From Drechslerella dactyloides (taxonomy: Eukaryota > Ascomycota > Orbiliomycetes > Orbiliales > Orbiliaceae): a DNA stretch of 64,000 nucleotides. Position numbers and translations under genes: made by a program. Positions 23,559 through 37,000 of the stretch are shown one piece after another (the stretch's first letter is position 1; each line of letters begins with the position of its first letter). The notes beneath the pieces are model-generated. The model was given only the letters and a program-made list of their open reading frames with translations. It was not told the DNA's origin and did not search any database. Location: NCBI GenBank assembly GCA_020064725.1, contig JAGTWJ010000017.1, positions 1,550,001 to 1,614,000 on the forward strand, given 5' to 3'.

Positions 23559-25902
23559 ATGTCATTCCATTTGGATAGCGCAGCCGATTATATCATCGTC
23601 AACGAACTCGCCTTGTAAGTGAGATGAACTCATGGGGAATGCCAGTTGGAATCGCCGCTAACTGCACTTCGGATAGGCCTGCAATTGTTGGCCATGACGC
23701 ATGGCACCGTGAAAAGCCTCAGCCGGTCGTCGTCAGTCTGAGGATCAAGACGTCCGTCGGCCTAGCTGGTTCTACCGACCACCTGGCACATTCCATAAAC
23801 TATGGCAGTGTCTGCAAAGCAGCTACAAAGGCCATCCAAGAGAACAAATTCCACTCTCTCGAGCATCTTGCCGAGAATCTTGCTGGTATCATTCTCGGAG
23901 ACGAGCTCCGGGCCGAATGGGTCAATGTCAAAGTCGAGCAGCCTAAAACGCTGCTCAGAGCGGATGCCGCAGGGCTCGACATCGTTCGCCGAAAAGACGG
24001 AATCCGTGAATGCCAAGATAAAGTCACCATCAAGAATTTGAAAGTTGCGACAATAATCGGTGTCAATGACTGCGAAAGGCTTGAGAGGCAGCAGGTGATC
24101 ATCAACCTCACCCTCTACAAGCCTGCCCAGTCACATAGTTCGCCAAAAGATGGTGGACAGGTTACTGAGAATTCCGAGTCCACAAAACCCATGTTCGCCT
24201 CGATATACGACCATAAAACGATATCGGACGTGGTTGTCAAGCGTGTAGAGGCATCGGCGTGCTTAACAATCGAGGCGTTGGTCACATGGATCGCCAAAGT
24301 CGCCTGCCTCGATTGCAATGTGGACTCGATCACCGTCCGAGTAGCGAAACCAAGTGCGCTCGCTCTTGCACGATCCTCCGAAGTCGAAATTACAAGGCAG
24401 AAGTCTTACTTCCAGTCTATCACTGCTACTCCAAGCCAGAAAGGTGTTCACGACGTATTCATAGCTTTTGGATCGAATCTAGGTGATAAGTTCGGACTGA
24501 TCCGAGATGCACTGGCGGAGCTGAACAGGCGTGGCGTCAAGGTGCTCAAGACATCCTCTCTCTACGAAAGCACCCCGATGTACGTTGAGGATCAAGATAC
24601 GTTCCTAAACGGCGTATGTCAGGCACAGACAACCCTCTCTGCCGTTGAGCTTCTCCGGGAGCTAAAGGATATCGAAAACTTGTTCGGGAGGGTCAAGCTA
24701 GTCGACAAAGGCCCCAGAAATATCGATCTAGATATCCTGCTCTACGACACCGATGTCATGTCTTTGCAAGAACCCGATCTCATCATACCACACGCATCTA
24801 TGCTTGAGAGAGAGTTCGTCCTCCGGCCGCTATGCGATATCGCACCGAACCTACCGCACCCGCAGACTTCAGTTACGTTCTCGTCTCACTTATCCGCGCT
24901 CCCCGGCTCATCAACCGTCTACCCGCGCGTGCTGCTCTCCCCGTCCATCCCATCCCTCCAACCCACCAGCCAAACCCGTCCAACACACATTATGGCAATC
25001 ATCAATCTTACGCCGGACTCCTTCTCAGATGGTGGCGTTTACAATCCCGGTAATATCAAGGATGCAGTTAGCCGTGCTGTGAAAGCCGGCGCATCAATAA
25101 TCGATCTCGGCGGAATGTCTACGCGGCCTGGTGCAGAAGATGTACCAGTGGCCGAGGAACTTGAGCGGGTGATCCCAACAATAGAAATCATCCGGTCGTC
25201 CGATGACCCTGCTGTAAGGAATGTCACAATCTCCGTGGACACCTTTAGAGCATCCGTTGCTCGTGCAGCTATAAGTGCCGGCGCCGATCTGATAAATGAT
25301 ATCTCTGGCGGCTTGCAAGACGCAGACATGATCCGGACGGCTATCGAGCTGGATGTCCCGATCGTGCTTATGCACATGAGGGGCACTCCAAAGACGATGA
25401 ATTCACTGGCTGATTACCCGGATGGCGTCATTGAAACCGTTGGAAGAGAGCTGGAGGAGAGGCTTGATGCTGCCTTGAAGGCCGGCGTCAAGCGGTGGAA
25501 GATCATCCTTGATCCAGGGCTAGGATTCGCCAAAACCAAAGAGCACAATCTAGAAATTCTGAGGAACTTCGGACAGCTGAGAGCAAGAAAGGCATTGAAT
25601 GGGATCCCGTGGCTCATTGGTCCGAGCAGGAAGCGGTTTATCGGAGATATAACCGGCGTCCAGAAGCCGGACGAGCGACAATGGGGGTAAGCTTAGCACT
25701 TCAATCATTCCCTCTCTCGTTAATCTATAGCTCAGTATTACCCGGATACTAACTGCCTGGCTGTAGAACGGGAGCGGCGGTGACAGCTTGTGTGGCGGGA
25801 GGTGCTGACATTATCCGCGTGCACGACGTGGGAGAAATGGCAAAGGTCGCAAAAATGGCGGACGCCATATGGAGGCAACAGCTTGTAGAAGTAGCCAGAT
25901 AA
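23559..25902 (+). CDS. FOL1: Trifunctional folate enzyme (DHNA-HPPK-DHPS)
   Basis: 733-aa fusion doing three steps of folate synthesis: dihydroneopterin aldolase, 6-hydroxymethyl-dihydropterin pyrophosphokinase, and dihydropteroate synthase (sulfonamide target). Exons 23559-23614, 23677-25686, 25767-25902. Two FolB-type aldolase repeats occupy about residues 10-265; HPPK starts near 275 (HDVFIAFGSNLGD, SSLYESTPMYVED, GPRNIDLDILLYD); DHPS runs from about 455 to the end (MAIINLTPDSFSDGG, DLGGMSTRPGAEDV, DPGLGFAKTKEHN, GPSRKRFIG). All signature motifs look intact. The product lacks an obvious separate mitochondrial presequence, although yeast Fol1 is mitochondrial. The downstream eIF3g gene starts 325 bp after the stop. 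Confidence 0.95.
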
Positions 25903-26227
25903 TCGAATACTTATTTAGTACTCAGTAAAAGAGCAGAGCATAACGTGTACAGCGTGCAGACATCTACAAACTCGCTCCTTTGACGTTGGCGAATTTGCGT
26001 TGAATTCCGCTGACTAAGCTTTGTGTGGCGGCGAAAAAGCCAAAAATTGTCAGAGTCAACGGCGTCGATAAGATACGCAGCTACACCATCATCTATCCAG
26101 CTTCCTCCCACCACCATCATCCGAGAACCTCATCGCAACACCTGTGCACGGCCTACGGCTACACGCTACAAGATAGAGCTAGGATTAAATCGCCGCCACA
26201 GCTTACTGGAACCCCACATATTTCATC
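25903..26227. promoter_or_regulatory. FOL1-TIF35 spacer
   Basis: 325 bp holding the FOL1 3' end and the TIF35 promoter and leader. An open frame beginning at 26025 reads through into eIF3g but its upstream part does not look like protein and crosses the better splice/start model. Confidence 0.4.
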
Positions 26228-27200
26228 ATGGCGTAGGTACCCTGGCCTGGCCAACGGACAAGCACAGCTGCAGCTAACCCCCCATCTTTACCACAGTTCC
26301 ACAAGACGCGAGTGGGCAGACGAAGACGAGTTCGATGACCCAAATGCCCTCCCCGCCAACGAGATCATCGCCAACCCCGATGGCACGAAAACCATGATCA
26401 CATACCGACTAGCAGATAACGGCAAGAAGATCAAAACCACTCGCAAGATCAAGATCTCCGTCGTCAAGGAGCGAGTAAACCCCCGCGTCGCTGAGCGAAG
26501 AGAGTGGCCCAAATTCGGCAGAGAGAAGGGACATCCACCGGGACCCGATCTGACAACGACAACTATCGGCGAGAACATCGTGTTCAAGCCTAACCCGCAA
26601 TGGAGGCAAAAGGAGAAGGACGAGGAGGCAACAGGCTCGGTCAAGGCGCAACTCAAAGACAAAAAGGTCTCTTGCCGTATCTGTCAAGGCGACCATTTCA
26701 CCGCGAGATGTCCCTTCAAAGACACACTCGCCCCCGTTGGAGAAGCTCCACCTGATGATTCCCGGCCTGGCTCTCCAGATCTTGCGGCAGCTCCAGGCGG
26801 CAGCTACGTTCCCCCACATCTGCGGAACAAGGGCAAGGACGCCGGCCCCGGCTCATCCTTCAACAGTGGACGTGAACGCGATGATCTTGCCACGCTGCGT
26901 GTTACGAACCTCAGCGAGTTTGCAGAGGAGCAGGATCTTCGGGATATGTTCGAGCGGTTCGGAAGAGTTACAAGAGTGTTTCTGGCGAAGGACCGGGAGA
27001 CCGGCAGGGCCAAGGGATTCGCATTCGTCAGCTATCAAGATCGGATGGATGCTCAAAGAGCGTGCGAGAAGATGGATGGCTGTAAGTCAACGCTGTTCTG
27101 GAGACCACAAAATTTACAACGAGAACTAACTTGTTTATGCTATCTAGTTGGTTACGGTCACTTGATCTTGAAGGTCGAATTCGCCAAGCGTTCGCAATAG
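26228..27200 (+). CDS. TIF35: Translation initiation factor eIF3 subunit G
   Basis: 280-aa RNA-binding subunit of eIF3. Exons 26228-26232 (Met plus two bases), 26297-27081, 27148-27200. I prefer this start over the longer open frame because [17 protein letters not shown] gives the acidic DWADD-type N-terminus of the family. Next come the eIF3g N-terminal domain ([48 protein letters not shown]), a CCHC-like knuckle near residue 128 ([13 protein letters not shown]), the YVPPHLR motif, and an RRM from about residue 201 with RNP2 LRVTNL and RNP1 KGFAFVSY. The final exon supplies the last RRM strand and the basic AKRSQ tail. Confidence 0.93.
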
Positions 27201-28640
27201 TTTGCGGATGGTCCACTAGCTCCGATTGCTCAACCAGCAACCAAGTTCACCGCCATCGGCCAAAGAACGAGAGCCGCGAGATCCTAACCACGTTTTGGCC
27301 ATGTGCCAAGCTACTCTCTTGGTGTTCCGGATTTCGATATTCCTACTAATGCGCAAAGCATATTCCACCCCAAAAGCTCCAAAAGCTCTTGTCTGTCGGT
27401 TTTCTCTACCTAATGTCTGCAATGTTTGGGTGGGATCTGGTGTACCTCTTGCAAATTGTGTACTTTTCGCAGATCCGCGTTCTGATGTATGCGAGCTCTT
27501 TGCTACGCATTATCCTTCATGGCCCTTTCTTTGCATTATTCCAGGATATGTCGATTTCAGAACACAACGAATATATACCTTGTCAAGGACAAAAGCCGGC
27601 TCAAATCCAGTGATTAGCGAATAGGCCAATCGTAACTTATATGACATCTATGAATGGTTTCCGTTTGCAGCCGAGATCCTCACGATGGCAAAGGCAATTT
27701 TGTGTAGAGTGATAAGATAGACTCGATATAGAAAGAAAACAGGACTGCCGCAATGGGAGCAACAGATTGCGTCGCATTCCGCCTAGTCAACAACCCGATG
27801 CGGCGATGCCTGCAATGAGGAGCCGCAAGGGGTACTTTCATCAGCTGGCTCTAAGCTGGAATGTACATTATATCCTGGGAAAGCATCCTAAACTCCGACA
27901 TTCTTGAAGCAAAATCTAACCCCTTTGCAAGTGTATTCATTTAAGGACAGCTACGACTCGCAGTTACTTTGATCGTCTTCGTACACGTGTATCATGGACT
28001 TCTCGACGAAAATCGACATAACAATCATAATCGAACGATGATTGAGTATTCGCACCGACCAACGTTCAAATAGGAGCTAAATAGACGCATAGACCGCCTA
28101 TATTGCGATTGAGCCAACTGGAACAGAATTTTGGTTCAACCCACTACCTATTCGTCACGGTCTTACTATTAAACACTGCTAGTCAAAAATCGCAACTGCT
28201 GGTCTCCCGATGCAAGACAACATACTAGTTCCATAATATATAGCCGCGTGGCTATAACCAGCTATTCTTCGATTCAAGTCTCTATCGATATCTCTTCGCA
28301 TTTACCCGCTGCGTTAGTCTCCGTTCAGAGGACACAACGAGACATAGTAACTGGCACTATATATAACTTCCAGATTATACCAGTACACGCTAGCATAGCG
28401 CCCGTCCGAGCAACATCCGTATCTAATCGATTGTCTTACAGGGCCGGCTACCGTGCTTTCCTGATCAACATTAAGAAGGAATAGACACTTACGCAGATAT
28501 TGACTATAAGCTCCAAAGATCCACAAGTAAGACAGACCGCGGCGTCTCTGCCTGCTTTATAGTGGCTGCAGCGTCCAAATTTTAAATCCCCGAGTCCTCG
28601 ATACAATCCGCTACCGGGCCAAAATCAATTAGTCTTGGAT
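27201..28640. other. TIF35-rhodopsin-like gene intergenic region
   Basis: 1.44 kb, AT-rich in its second half. The first 400 bp read like TIF35 3' UTR. A 132-aa open frame at 27226-27624 has no protein-like composition. No RNA gene or repeat recognised. Confidence 0.45.
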
Positions 28641-31074
28641 ATGTCAGAGACACTGATCGGGACGGCGCCCAGTGAGATACAAACCACCGAACCAACAACA
28701 TCGCCCACCGATCATGTACGTACGTATTCCCGTTTTCTTCACTTCAATGACGATATATATTGCCTTTGTGTTCCTCTACTGTTGTGTAGTGGGTGAGTTC
28801 AAAGGTGGGATGCATATTAAACGGACTAACAGGCCGGTCGCCGCGATATGCATATTCAGGTGCATCCAGGCCACATCCCGAATGATAACAAGGAAATTCT
28901 GACGGTGCCCTTGGTGCTGTTGGCGTTCTCGATTGTCGTTGTCGGGCTGCGGATATGGACAAGAGCGAGGATGGTTAAGTTTCTCGGGCTAGATGACTGG
29001 TTCATTCTGGGAGCTCTGGTACGTACGACGGATTGAATTTAGCTTTATACATATATCTCGTCTCTTAATCTAGAGCCATGTTATGCACGATAGTCGGAAA
29101 ACTTGCTGATTATCACTGCAGTGTAGTGATATTGCAGGGACGATGCTCTCTGTGGCAGGTAGGGAGTCAAATTCCTATTTGGATTAACAGCTGGATGCTT
29201 TGTGATACTAGAGCAATCATATATCTATAGGCACTTTCAAAGGAGAAGGGAATCACATCACCGACCTCGAAGACTATGAGATAATATACGTGCTCAAGGT
29301 ATACATCACACCGCGTGAATATATCACATCCCGGAGCTACCAAACGTTAAACGGTATTATAGATAAAGCTCAGCTAACGTAATATCATGACTCGATTAGC
29401 TCCTGTACGCTGAGGTTATCTTGCAGCCCGTTACGCTGAACCTTATAAAATTTTCGATACTCTCGTTCTATCTGCGACTGCCGGGCACCAATCGCTTCCG
29501 CTTGTTGACCAAAATTACATATGCATTTGTTGCAGCCATGATGGTCGCATTTATCCTTACGTTGGCGTTTGCTTGTATACCAGTTAGCCGGCAATGGGAT
29601 CCCTACGAGACACGGGGAAGTTGTATCAACAGGTCGCTCTTCTGGCACGTTATCCTCAGCTTGAATGTTGCTACAAACCTGTGGATCCTCCTGCTGCCGA
29701 TGCGGATGCTTCTCGGTACGACACGCAAGTAATATATGACACACGGAAATAGACACCAGTTGGCTGACGAACTTTGCCACATACAGCGTTGAAGGTAGAG
29801 CGACGGCAGAAGATCATGGTTCTCTGCATCTTTGGCGTTGGGTCAATGTGAGCAGTCCCGGGTCCGCAACGCATGCTGACGTCTACTCATGTTGTATTTC
29901 GCAATGGCTGCGCTCAATAGTGCGACGATAGCCTCGATACTAGCACTGGCTGAACTGCCGCTCGCGATAAACGATCCGGATAAAACATGTAAGAGCTCCT
30001 GCCCTTTTTCCAGCCGAGTCAACATCCGTATTCTAACTTATCGCGTGCTCAAGGGGGTTCATGGAGGTTGGCTGTATACGCCGCAGTAGAAAACAACTTT
30101 GGCATCATAGCAGCATCGGCGCCCGCCCTCAAACCCCTGGTTGGAAGAACTGCAAAAAGAGTCAAGAGCAGCATAGGCTCAAGGTTCTCTACGACACTGC
30201 GGTCATCACAGGCTGGGTCGAGTGGACCCGGGGCTAAAGGATCGGGGGATTCGACGACCGTCGCAGGCACCACAAGCACGAATACCACGAGCGACCCAGG
30301 CGCCAGACAAGTGGCATCGAGGCCCGAATTATCGCATGGCTTCCACATATCTGAGGCCGTGAAGAAGTTCATATCACCCAAGATGTCCCTCCCCAGTAAC
30401 AGTCAAGAGACCACCAACAGGACGGGGAACACTAGCTACCATACTGTAAGCCGAACCAAGAACCCCGACTTAGTGCAGCTGGCGTACCGTATCTCGAGAA
30501 TTCGGATGCTAATTAGCCAATGCCATCGATAAATTTATGTATATAGGCACTGGCGTCTCGCACCCACCGCAACTCTGCCGTCCTAGACACGATAGGCATC
30601 CTGCCACCCCAAGCGGTCTTTCCGCGAAATGCTGCGGGAAACGGCAACAGCAGACAGACGGCACGTATGTTCGCAGCGGAGGACGACGGACCGGCGGAAA
30701 TTCACCACATCCGCGACTGGCAGCTTGACCAGAACGATTACTGCCTCGACGTGACTACGGAGCATAATCTCCCACAGCGCCCGCAGAGGACATACCACCA
30801 GCCGGCATCCATAGACTCGAGCCCAGGACTATCCCCGGAAAGTGTCGCTGACGGACGGAGGATGTCTCAGGTCGAAAGCATCGGGTCCGCTGTCTCGCCG
30901 ACGGATGTAGCGACGGATGTAGCGACGGACCGGATCATCGAGGCTCCTAGCGGCAATACGGCGGTAGCAGCGACTTTAGAAAGGGAGGGAGGCAGCGAAA
31001 ACCAGGATGATAAGCCGCCGGTCGATCACGTCGGGTCACATGGAGAGTGTGAGCCCTCTGGCGGGTACGTATGA
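28641..31074 (+). CDS. PTH11/SAT4-like seven-transmembrane (fungal rhodopsin-fold) protein
   Basis: 567-aa integral membrane protein of the large fungal rhodopsin/PTH11-like family; relatives sense surfaces or have unknown roles at the plasma membrane. Nine exons: 28641-28715, 28860-29018, 29122-29158, 29231-29298, 29400-29715, 29787-29847, 29921-29988, 30054-30445, 30547-31074. TM segments seen: VPLVLLAFSIVVVGLRIW, the LDDWFILGAL region, LLYAEVILQPVTLNLIKFSILSFYLR (split over two helices), AFVAAMMVAFILTLAFACIPV, SLFWHVILSLNVATNLWILLL, VLCIFGVGS, and the short AVYAAVENNFGIIAASAPAL segment typical of the family's last helix. A cytoplasmic Ser/Thr-rich tail of about 270 residues follows. The acceptors of exons 8 and 9 are the least certain. 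Many small introns are usual for this family. Confidence 0.82.
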
Positions 31075-34000
31075 TGAGGCGAATTCTGTGCGGATAGCAA
31101 TTGATTTTCTGTTATGTAAAATGCGATAAGACCTTGCTGGTCATGTCGAAGAGTGCATATGCCACGTTCCAGGAATTCTAATTTTTTGGCCATAGTGAGA
31201 GCTGAATACGAAGACTGTCAGGCTAAGAGCCTTCTTCGACGTGCATAACGGAGTAAAGAAGAGCGCTGCAAGAAAAACAGTGCGTAAGGTGGGCGAAGAG
31301 GCTGGCACGGCCACCTGCCAGTACAAAAACAGCTTTCTTCAGGCAGTAATAAAACGGGGGAGGCCTGTGTGTACACCGTTACAGCAAAGCGGATCTTGCA
31401 TTTTTGTCATAGGCAGCCGCGGATGGGGACGTCCATCGTCGCCGCCCCTTGCCTTGACAGCAGAGTCGTATCGTCGACGACTCTCACGCCAGGTGGACCG
31501 GATGTGTAGACAAACACTCGAATACAAGATTTTCGGATGCTACGTGTGCTGGACGGAGCTGACACGGCAGCAACGAATATGCAAGATCGGCTTTGGAGCA
31601 TCAGAGCGTATGAACGTATCGTATCATCTATGACAGCTGAGCTGTGCGTGCGTCTGTGCTACGATCATTCTCTTGGTTTGTTTACTGATTTTCTTCTTTT
31701 TGAGATATTATTATATTTCGATGCACGGATACATCGGCACTGTTGGCAATTCTTCATCTGGTCCGCGGCAGGAGCAGGGACCTGTGATGCACTGCGAGGC
31801 ATGCTGCCAGTCACGCTTGCATAATGGACGCGATTTCTAATTTGCAGAAGCGCCTGTTTCAATCGGTGGCCACCATCCGTCCATCCGTCTTTCCATACTT
31901 CCTTCCTTCCTTCCATCCTTCCTTCCTTTCTTCCTTCCATCATGGGTGGGCGGATGGAAAGGGTAGACTGGTTCGTGGTAGTTCGAGCAACCGGAAGGGA
32001 CAGGCATGGGGCATGTTGTAGTCCAAAATTGCCCATGAGGGCACAAATGTGTACCTTGTACATGGGGAACCGCCAGTTGAACCCTCCGGCTGGGACCGAG
32101 GGGTCGAGTCAGAAAGTTTGGGGATGTCGGACCGGTATCAGATTGCAGCCGTAGCCAGGGAAATGCTGGGAGGGGGGAGCGCGCCACATGACCTATCATG
32201 CGGCAGGATGGTCTTGTCTGCGTATCGCCTCAGAGATAGATGGAATAATGGGAAGAGGGGAAGGTAGTACAAACAGTAAAAGGAGGGTTGGTGGTCTTGC
32301 ATTTGCATCTGCTCTTATTTTCGTCCACCTCTACTGACCTGACACGACATATTTCTCGCCCAAGCTGTCGGGTCAGAAACGGCATGTAGATGGCAAAGCC
32401 AAGAGGATCGAAAAGCATAAGTTTCTCGCATTGCATGAGCTCGAGGAAGGGTGTCCTGGCAGCCGGGGAGATACATATATGCAATGGTGACCAATCGTCA
32501 TCAGATACTCACAAGTATGCATGCATGGTCAATCCGGATGGTAAATGGACGCCGGGCGACCTTTTTGCAAGCTGGGTACTTGGACCATGCCGCTGGCATT
32601 ACATGCGAGTAATAAAGCATCTCTCTAAAAGTAGTATTATTATATTTATATTATCTCGCAATTGATACCGCAGACAATGCCGTCCGCCGCTTCCGATGGT
32701 AACGCTACCTGCAGCACACGTAGCCGAAGTTATCTGGATGGCGGAATCCGACAGCCATAGGGAATCTAAGCCGGCTCTTTTTCGAGTCGGAGCTCAAGCC
32801 GAGCTCTATATATCTGAAGATAACTATTTTCGATTTCTGTCGCGAAACGCGGCTGCTGGCTTTGGCATGAGACAACAGGCATGCATGTAGCCAAGTCAGT
32901 TTCTAAGAATGTTCCCAAACTTCGAGCAGCATGCAAAGAATAGGTATCATGTATCATATCTACGTCTACACGTATCTAATCATGTACGCTGAGGGAACTC
33001 CGTTGGCTAGAAAGCAAGGAGACAAGACGCAGAGATTGTCACATTAGGTCAAGTTCTCGCATGATGTAGGAATCGATCTTCGAAAATATCGTCGTCATCA
33101 GGACGAATATCCCGGAGTTAACGGTTGCAGGCATTGATTTGAGTCGAATCGTCGACTTGGACCAATTCTGGTAATTACCACTGTCTGGATTATGGAGGCG
33201 ATCGATTTCAAAGATGCATGTATATGCGTACGCATGTATTTTAAGAAGCCAGGTTTCGGTTACTTACATTGCCAGAGATTCCGCGGTCCATAAGCGTAGG
33301 ATTTGCGGCACCTGAGTGCATCATCCTAACAAAGATGAATTGAAGACACCAACAGCAGAATTCAGGGCCAATGAATTCCTGAAACCCACGACTTGACCTA
33401 CGGTACCAGCTGTACCGGTGAATCTGTGAGTAGCTGAGATTCTGTAAAGCAGACCCGACAGTTTGGTCGAGCTCATTGGCCGCATCTGGAAGTCATTTCC
33501 GAAGGGCTTCTACGAGTTTGCCGGTTCCGTGAACGGGTGCTCGCAGTAGCGCTATAAGGAGCCGTTTCAACGATGCAGTTCTCCGTATGAATGTCCTTCT
33601 GATGAATCTGTTTTTTGCAACACAAGGCTTGCTGAACGAGCCGAGAAGAGCTCGTCACCCTAAGTTATCCCAGGCATCTTTTGAAGGTAGATAGATGCCT
33701 TAGCCGGATACTTTACAAGGTGCAGGCCCCGGAAATCTGCACTGCTGGCCGGCTGGGCAGCTGGAGGGCTTGCTCCCGAATTCCGTCCCTAGTTGTCGGC
33801 AATGATATATTTGTCGAGCCCTGGAAACCAGGATGGTCATTTCCAAGGGCCCGAGTATCTGTCCCGTCAATCCTGTTCTGCCATGGCCAGCCCTGTTGGC
33901 AATCATGGCAGTTGCCACGCTATGAGGCTTCGACCGAGAATCGCAAGGTTGCATGGGCCCATGGGGCGTGTAGTATACAAAATATATGCACGTTCATGCA

Positions 34001-37000
34001 CTGTCTCGCAGCGGGGAAGTCGGAAGCAGCGCCTTGGTGGCCACGGGGTTCAGATCCAGCTTGCATACGAAGCGAAATTCTGAGATAGACTCGTATATTA
34101 TCATGGGAGGGCTATCAGCTTGATTTGTTATCGTGATGGATCCTAGTAATCGTCGAGGCGAGGTTGCGAGCAGGCCCTAGTAGATCGGATCGGTTCATGA
34201 CCAATGCCGAGAGCGTCATGTCCACAGGTGAGCTGCATGCCTGCTCATGGCTTGAGTTACCTGCTGGCAAGCCCAATATCACCCGCTAAACGAGAGCGAT
34301 CACATGAGATATGCGGGTGAGAGCATGCAAGACTCGGGAAGGGGCAAAACACTCCACGGACCCGTCTACGAATTCGCGCGAAGCACTTGATCCTCAACAT
34401 CGATTGATGCATAGGGGACGGTAAACGAATGGACGGTCACCACATGGCCACTTGAACATCAGTATTCACTAGAAAGCTTACTATTTTTTTTCAAACGAAG
34501 GACAAAGATCTCGACATCAGTGGTAACCTAGTCCCTAGTCCTCCTTCGAGCGCTTAGCACAGAACGCAAAGCTGAGAAAGCCAAGCTGATATATACAAGG
34601 AGGTACCTAGGGCTCGCGACCGATAATGCAGGAACATGCATTAGATCCTGTGACGTTGTCTATGCACTCTCTTCGCTTCGGGGTCTGTGTGTACTTGAGA
34701 CCGTGCATGGTTTTGACTCTGGTGACGAGAAACCTAACGTGGCAGAGAAACAGAGGGAGTAATCAACCTACATCGCGCAGTTATATTAATTAGTTTTTTT
34801 TATTCAGGAGAGAATCCACATGTAACCAGTTCGCATTATGGCGCCAAACAGATTTTTGTCTATAGAAAAAAAAAACGACGAGAAAGCTGAAAAAATTACT
34901 AAATGAACAGTGAGGGGGATTGTATGTTGACTTTCGTATGCGATGAGCGATGAATCGATGACCTGCGTATGCCTCAAGTACGGAAGCGCACCTTATACTA
35001 GCCGCCATGATAATTTCGAATCAAGTATTAAAGTTTGCGCGTGGGTTTTACAAGATCGAAGTTGTGGAACATGTCAAATGGGCTTATTACTTTATTTGTG
35101 TGGTTTGTCAGAAGAAGCGTGAAAATTCCCCGAGGGTTCCTCTCATACGTTGTTTATATGTACATCACTGTCGTACTAACCGGGGAGGATGTAGACAGAT
35201 GACAGTTGGGATTTCCTGGGTTTTCTTTGGTGGTAAGGGCCAGCAACCGGCTCGCCCGGCTGTCCACCTGCTAATTTGAATGCGGCGGTGGGTCGCAGAC
35301 TGCCGTTCGTCGATATAGACTGTGAACTATGGTGAGATGGAAGGGATGCAGAGGAATAAACTCTGCCCCAGATCGACCGTACGTACCAATCACAGAAAGC
35401 GGAACGCTCGCCTTGTGCCGTGGTCTTGCCGTGGCATTTGTCTTGCGCTATTATGAATTTGGTCGTCATGCATAATTGACATCCTTGTCTGCAGCTTCGG
35501 CAATCCTGGAGAATGCAGACCCGGAGTGGAGTGCTCCCTGGCCAGGTCGCCCTCCCAGTCTACCATGCGGGAGCGCCGCGATATAATATGCAGCTGGATA
35601 CATCAATGTATGTACATACCAACGTCCGTGCAAGCAATATACACGCATATACGCACGTCTGCAGTAGACTCGTCTGCATGAAAATGCATTGCGTGGTTGG
35701 TACATACAGGGTGCTCGAGTACTTACATGCTTATCGACGTACGACCGCGCCGTACAGAGCCCCTTGGTGTCGTCGAGCTGGATATTTCTCAGACACGCTA
35801 AGGCAGCTTTCCGCGTTGTTCAGTGTTGGCATCCCACAAACAGCATGCAGGCAACGATGTCTTTCGCTGTCGAGCATCGATCTCGCGGCCATTCTGTATT
35901 CTCGCCACTAGCCAAGTTAAGCTGAAAAAGAAACACGATTGCTTGAATTGTTAGCTGCCAATTCGCCGGGATAGCTGAAGCGACAATGCGGGTCTTGTTA
36001 GACGGCCTTCGGCGGGATCTAGAACTACGCTGCTTGCCTTGTCCTTGCCAGCCGTTCTCTCGCGTAAGCGTGAGGGGCGGTACCTCAGCAAGGTTTTGGT
36101 TAGTAGCTCTGCAGGCGCAACAGAATGGGGAATGCAATTGAACGGCGATGGCCAATGAGCAGGCTCCTCGACCGTCGTCGAAGCACAGTGCAGAAAATCC
36201 CTCAGGCTGCGTGGGAAGGGAGGGAGACAGGGAGGCAGGGAACGGACTGAAGGAGCGAGGGAGGGAGGGTCAAGGGAGCTGGTGGTGGTTTCCCGCGGCC
36301 GCGTGGCAGTCGATGGAGGTTGAGCTGAAGAGCGCCGGGGGGGCTGACCGCGAGCCGGGGAGGAAAGAGCGACCAGGTTACACAAGGCTAAAACCCGGCT
36401 TGAGGCTTCACCACGCCCCGCCGCCGCCCAGCTCGGGCAGGTCATCAGCTGGTCTTCTCCAGGACCTGTCCGTACAAGTGGCACTGCTGGCTGGCCAGGA
36501 CTGGAATGAGGGCGTGAATGCAGTAGTTTCCGACAGCAGGCGGGCGGGCTTATCGTACCGTTGTTAGCGGACCCTTAACTCCAGGTAAACGCGGAAGTGT
36601 GCATTGCTCCTCTGAATGCATCGTTTCTCGTCGAGAGAACAATCAACAGTGCATTTCATCGCCTGCATCGAAGCATTCAGCCAGCAGACGAGCTCCGATG
36701 ATGCGTCAATCAGGCATCCAAGCTGGACAGCAATTGAACATAGACCCACTGCGTGCGGCTATCCGTCCGTGCTGACCGTGAACAGGATTTCCATGATATC
36801 GAAAGGGAGTGTGGCGAGCTCTTCTGCGATCCCGAAGGCACGGTCTGCATGGTCCCGTCCGAGGACATCCATGGCCGGAACGGGAACATTAGTTTCGAGT
36901 TCAAATCCCACCCAGCCTCTGCCGTGCCTCCCTGCCTGGGAAGCCGTCGAAAGCTGCAGCCAATTGGAGGCCTGGTCTGATGCTCTTTACGTGATGAACC

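Noticed and set aside
26025..26296. Upstream extension of the eIF3g frame
   Set aside because: Would replace the family's usual acidic N-terminus by unrelated sequence; a GT-AG intron and ATG at 26228 give a better match.
27226..27624. 132-aa plus-strand frame after TIF35
   Set aside because: Falls in the expected 3' UTR and lacks protein-like composition.
33681..34088. 135-aa plus-strand frame in the gene-free region
   Set aside because: High Cys/Trp random-looking composition; overlapping frames equally open; no homology recalled.
35951..36484. 177-aa minus-strand frame in the gene-free region
   Set aside because: Ser/Pro/Arg-rich translation of a purine-rich repeat tract; no start context, motif or splice structure.
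36896..36920. Possible tRNA B-box (GAGTTCAAATCCC)
   Set aside because: No acceptor or anticodon arm around it and one B-box position is off.
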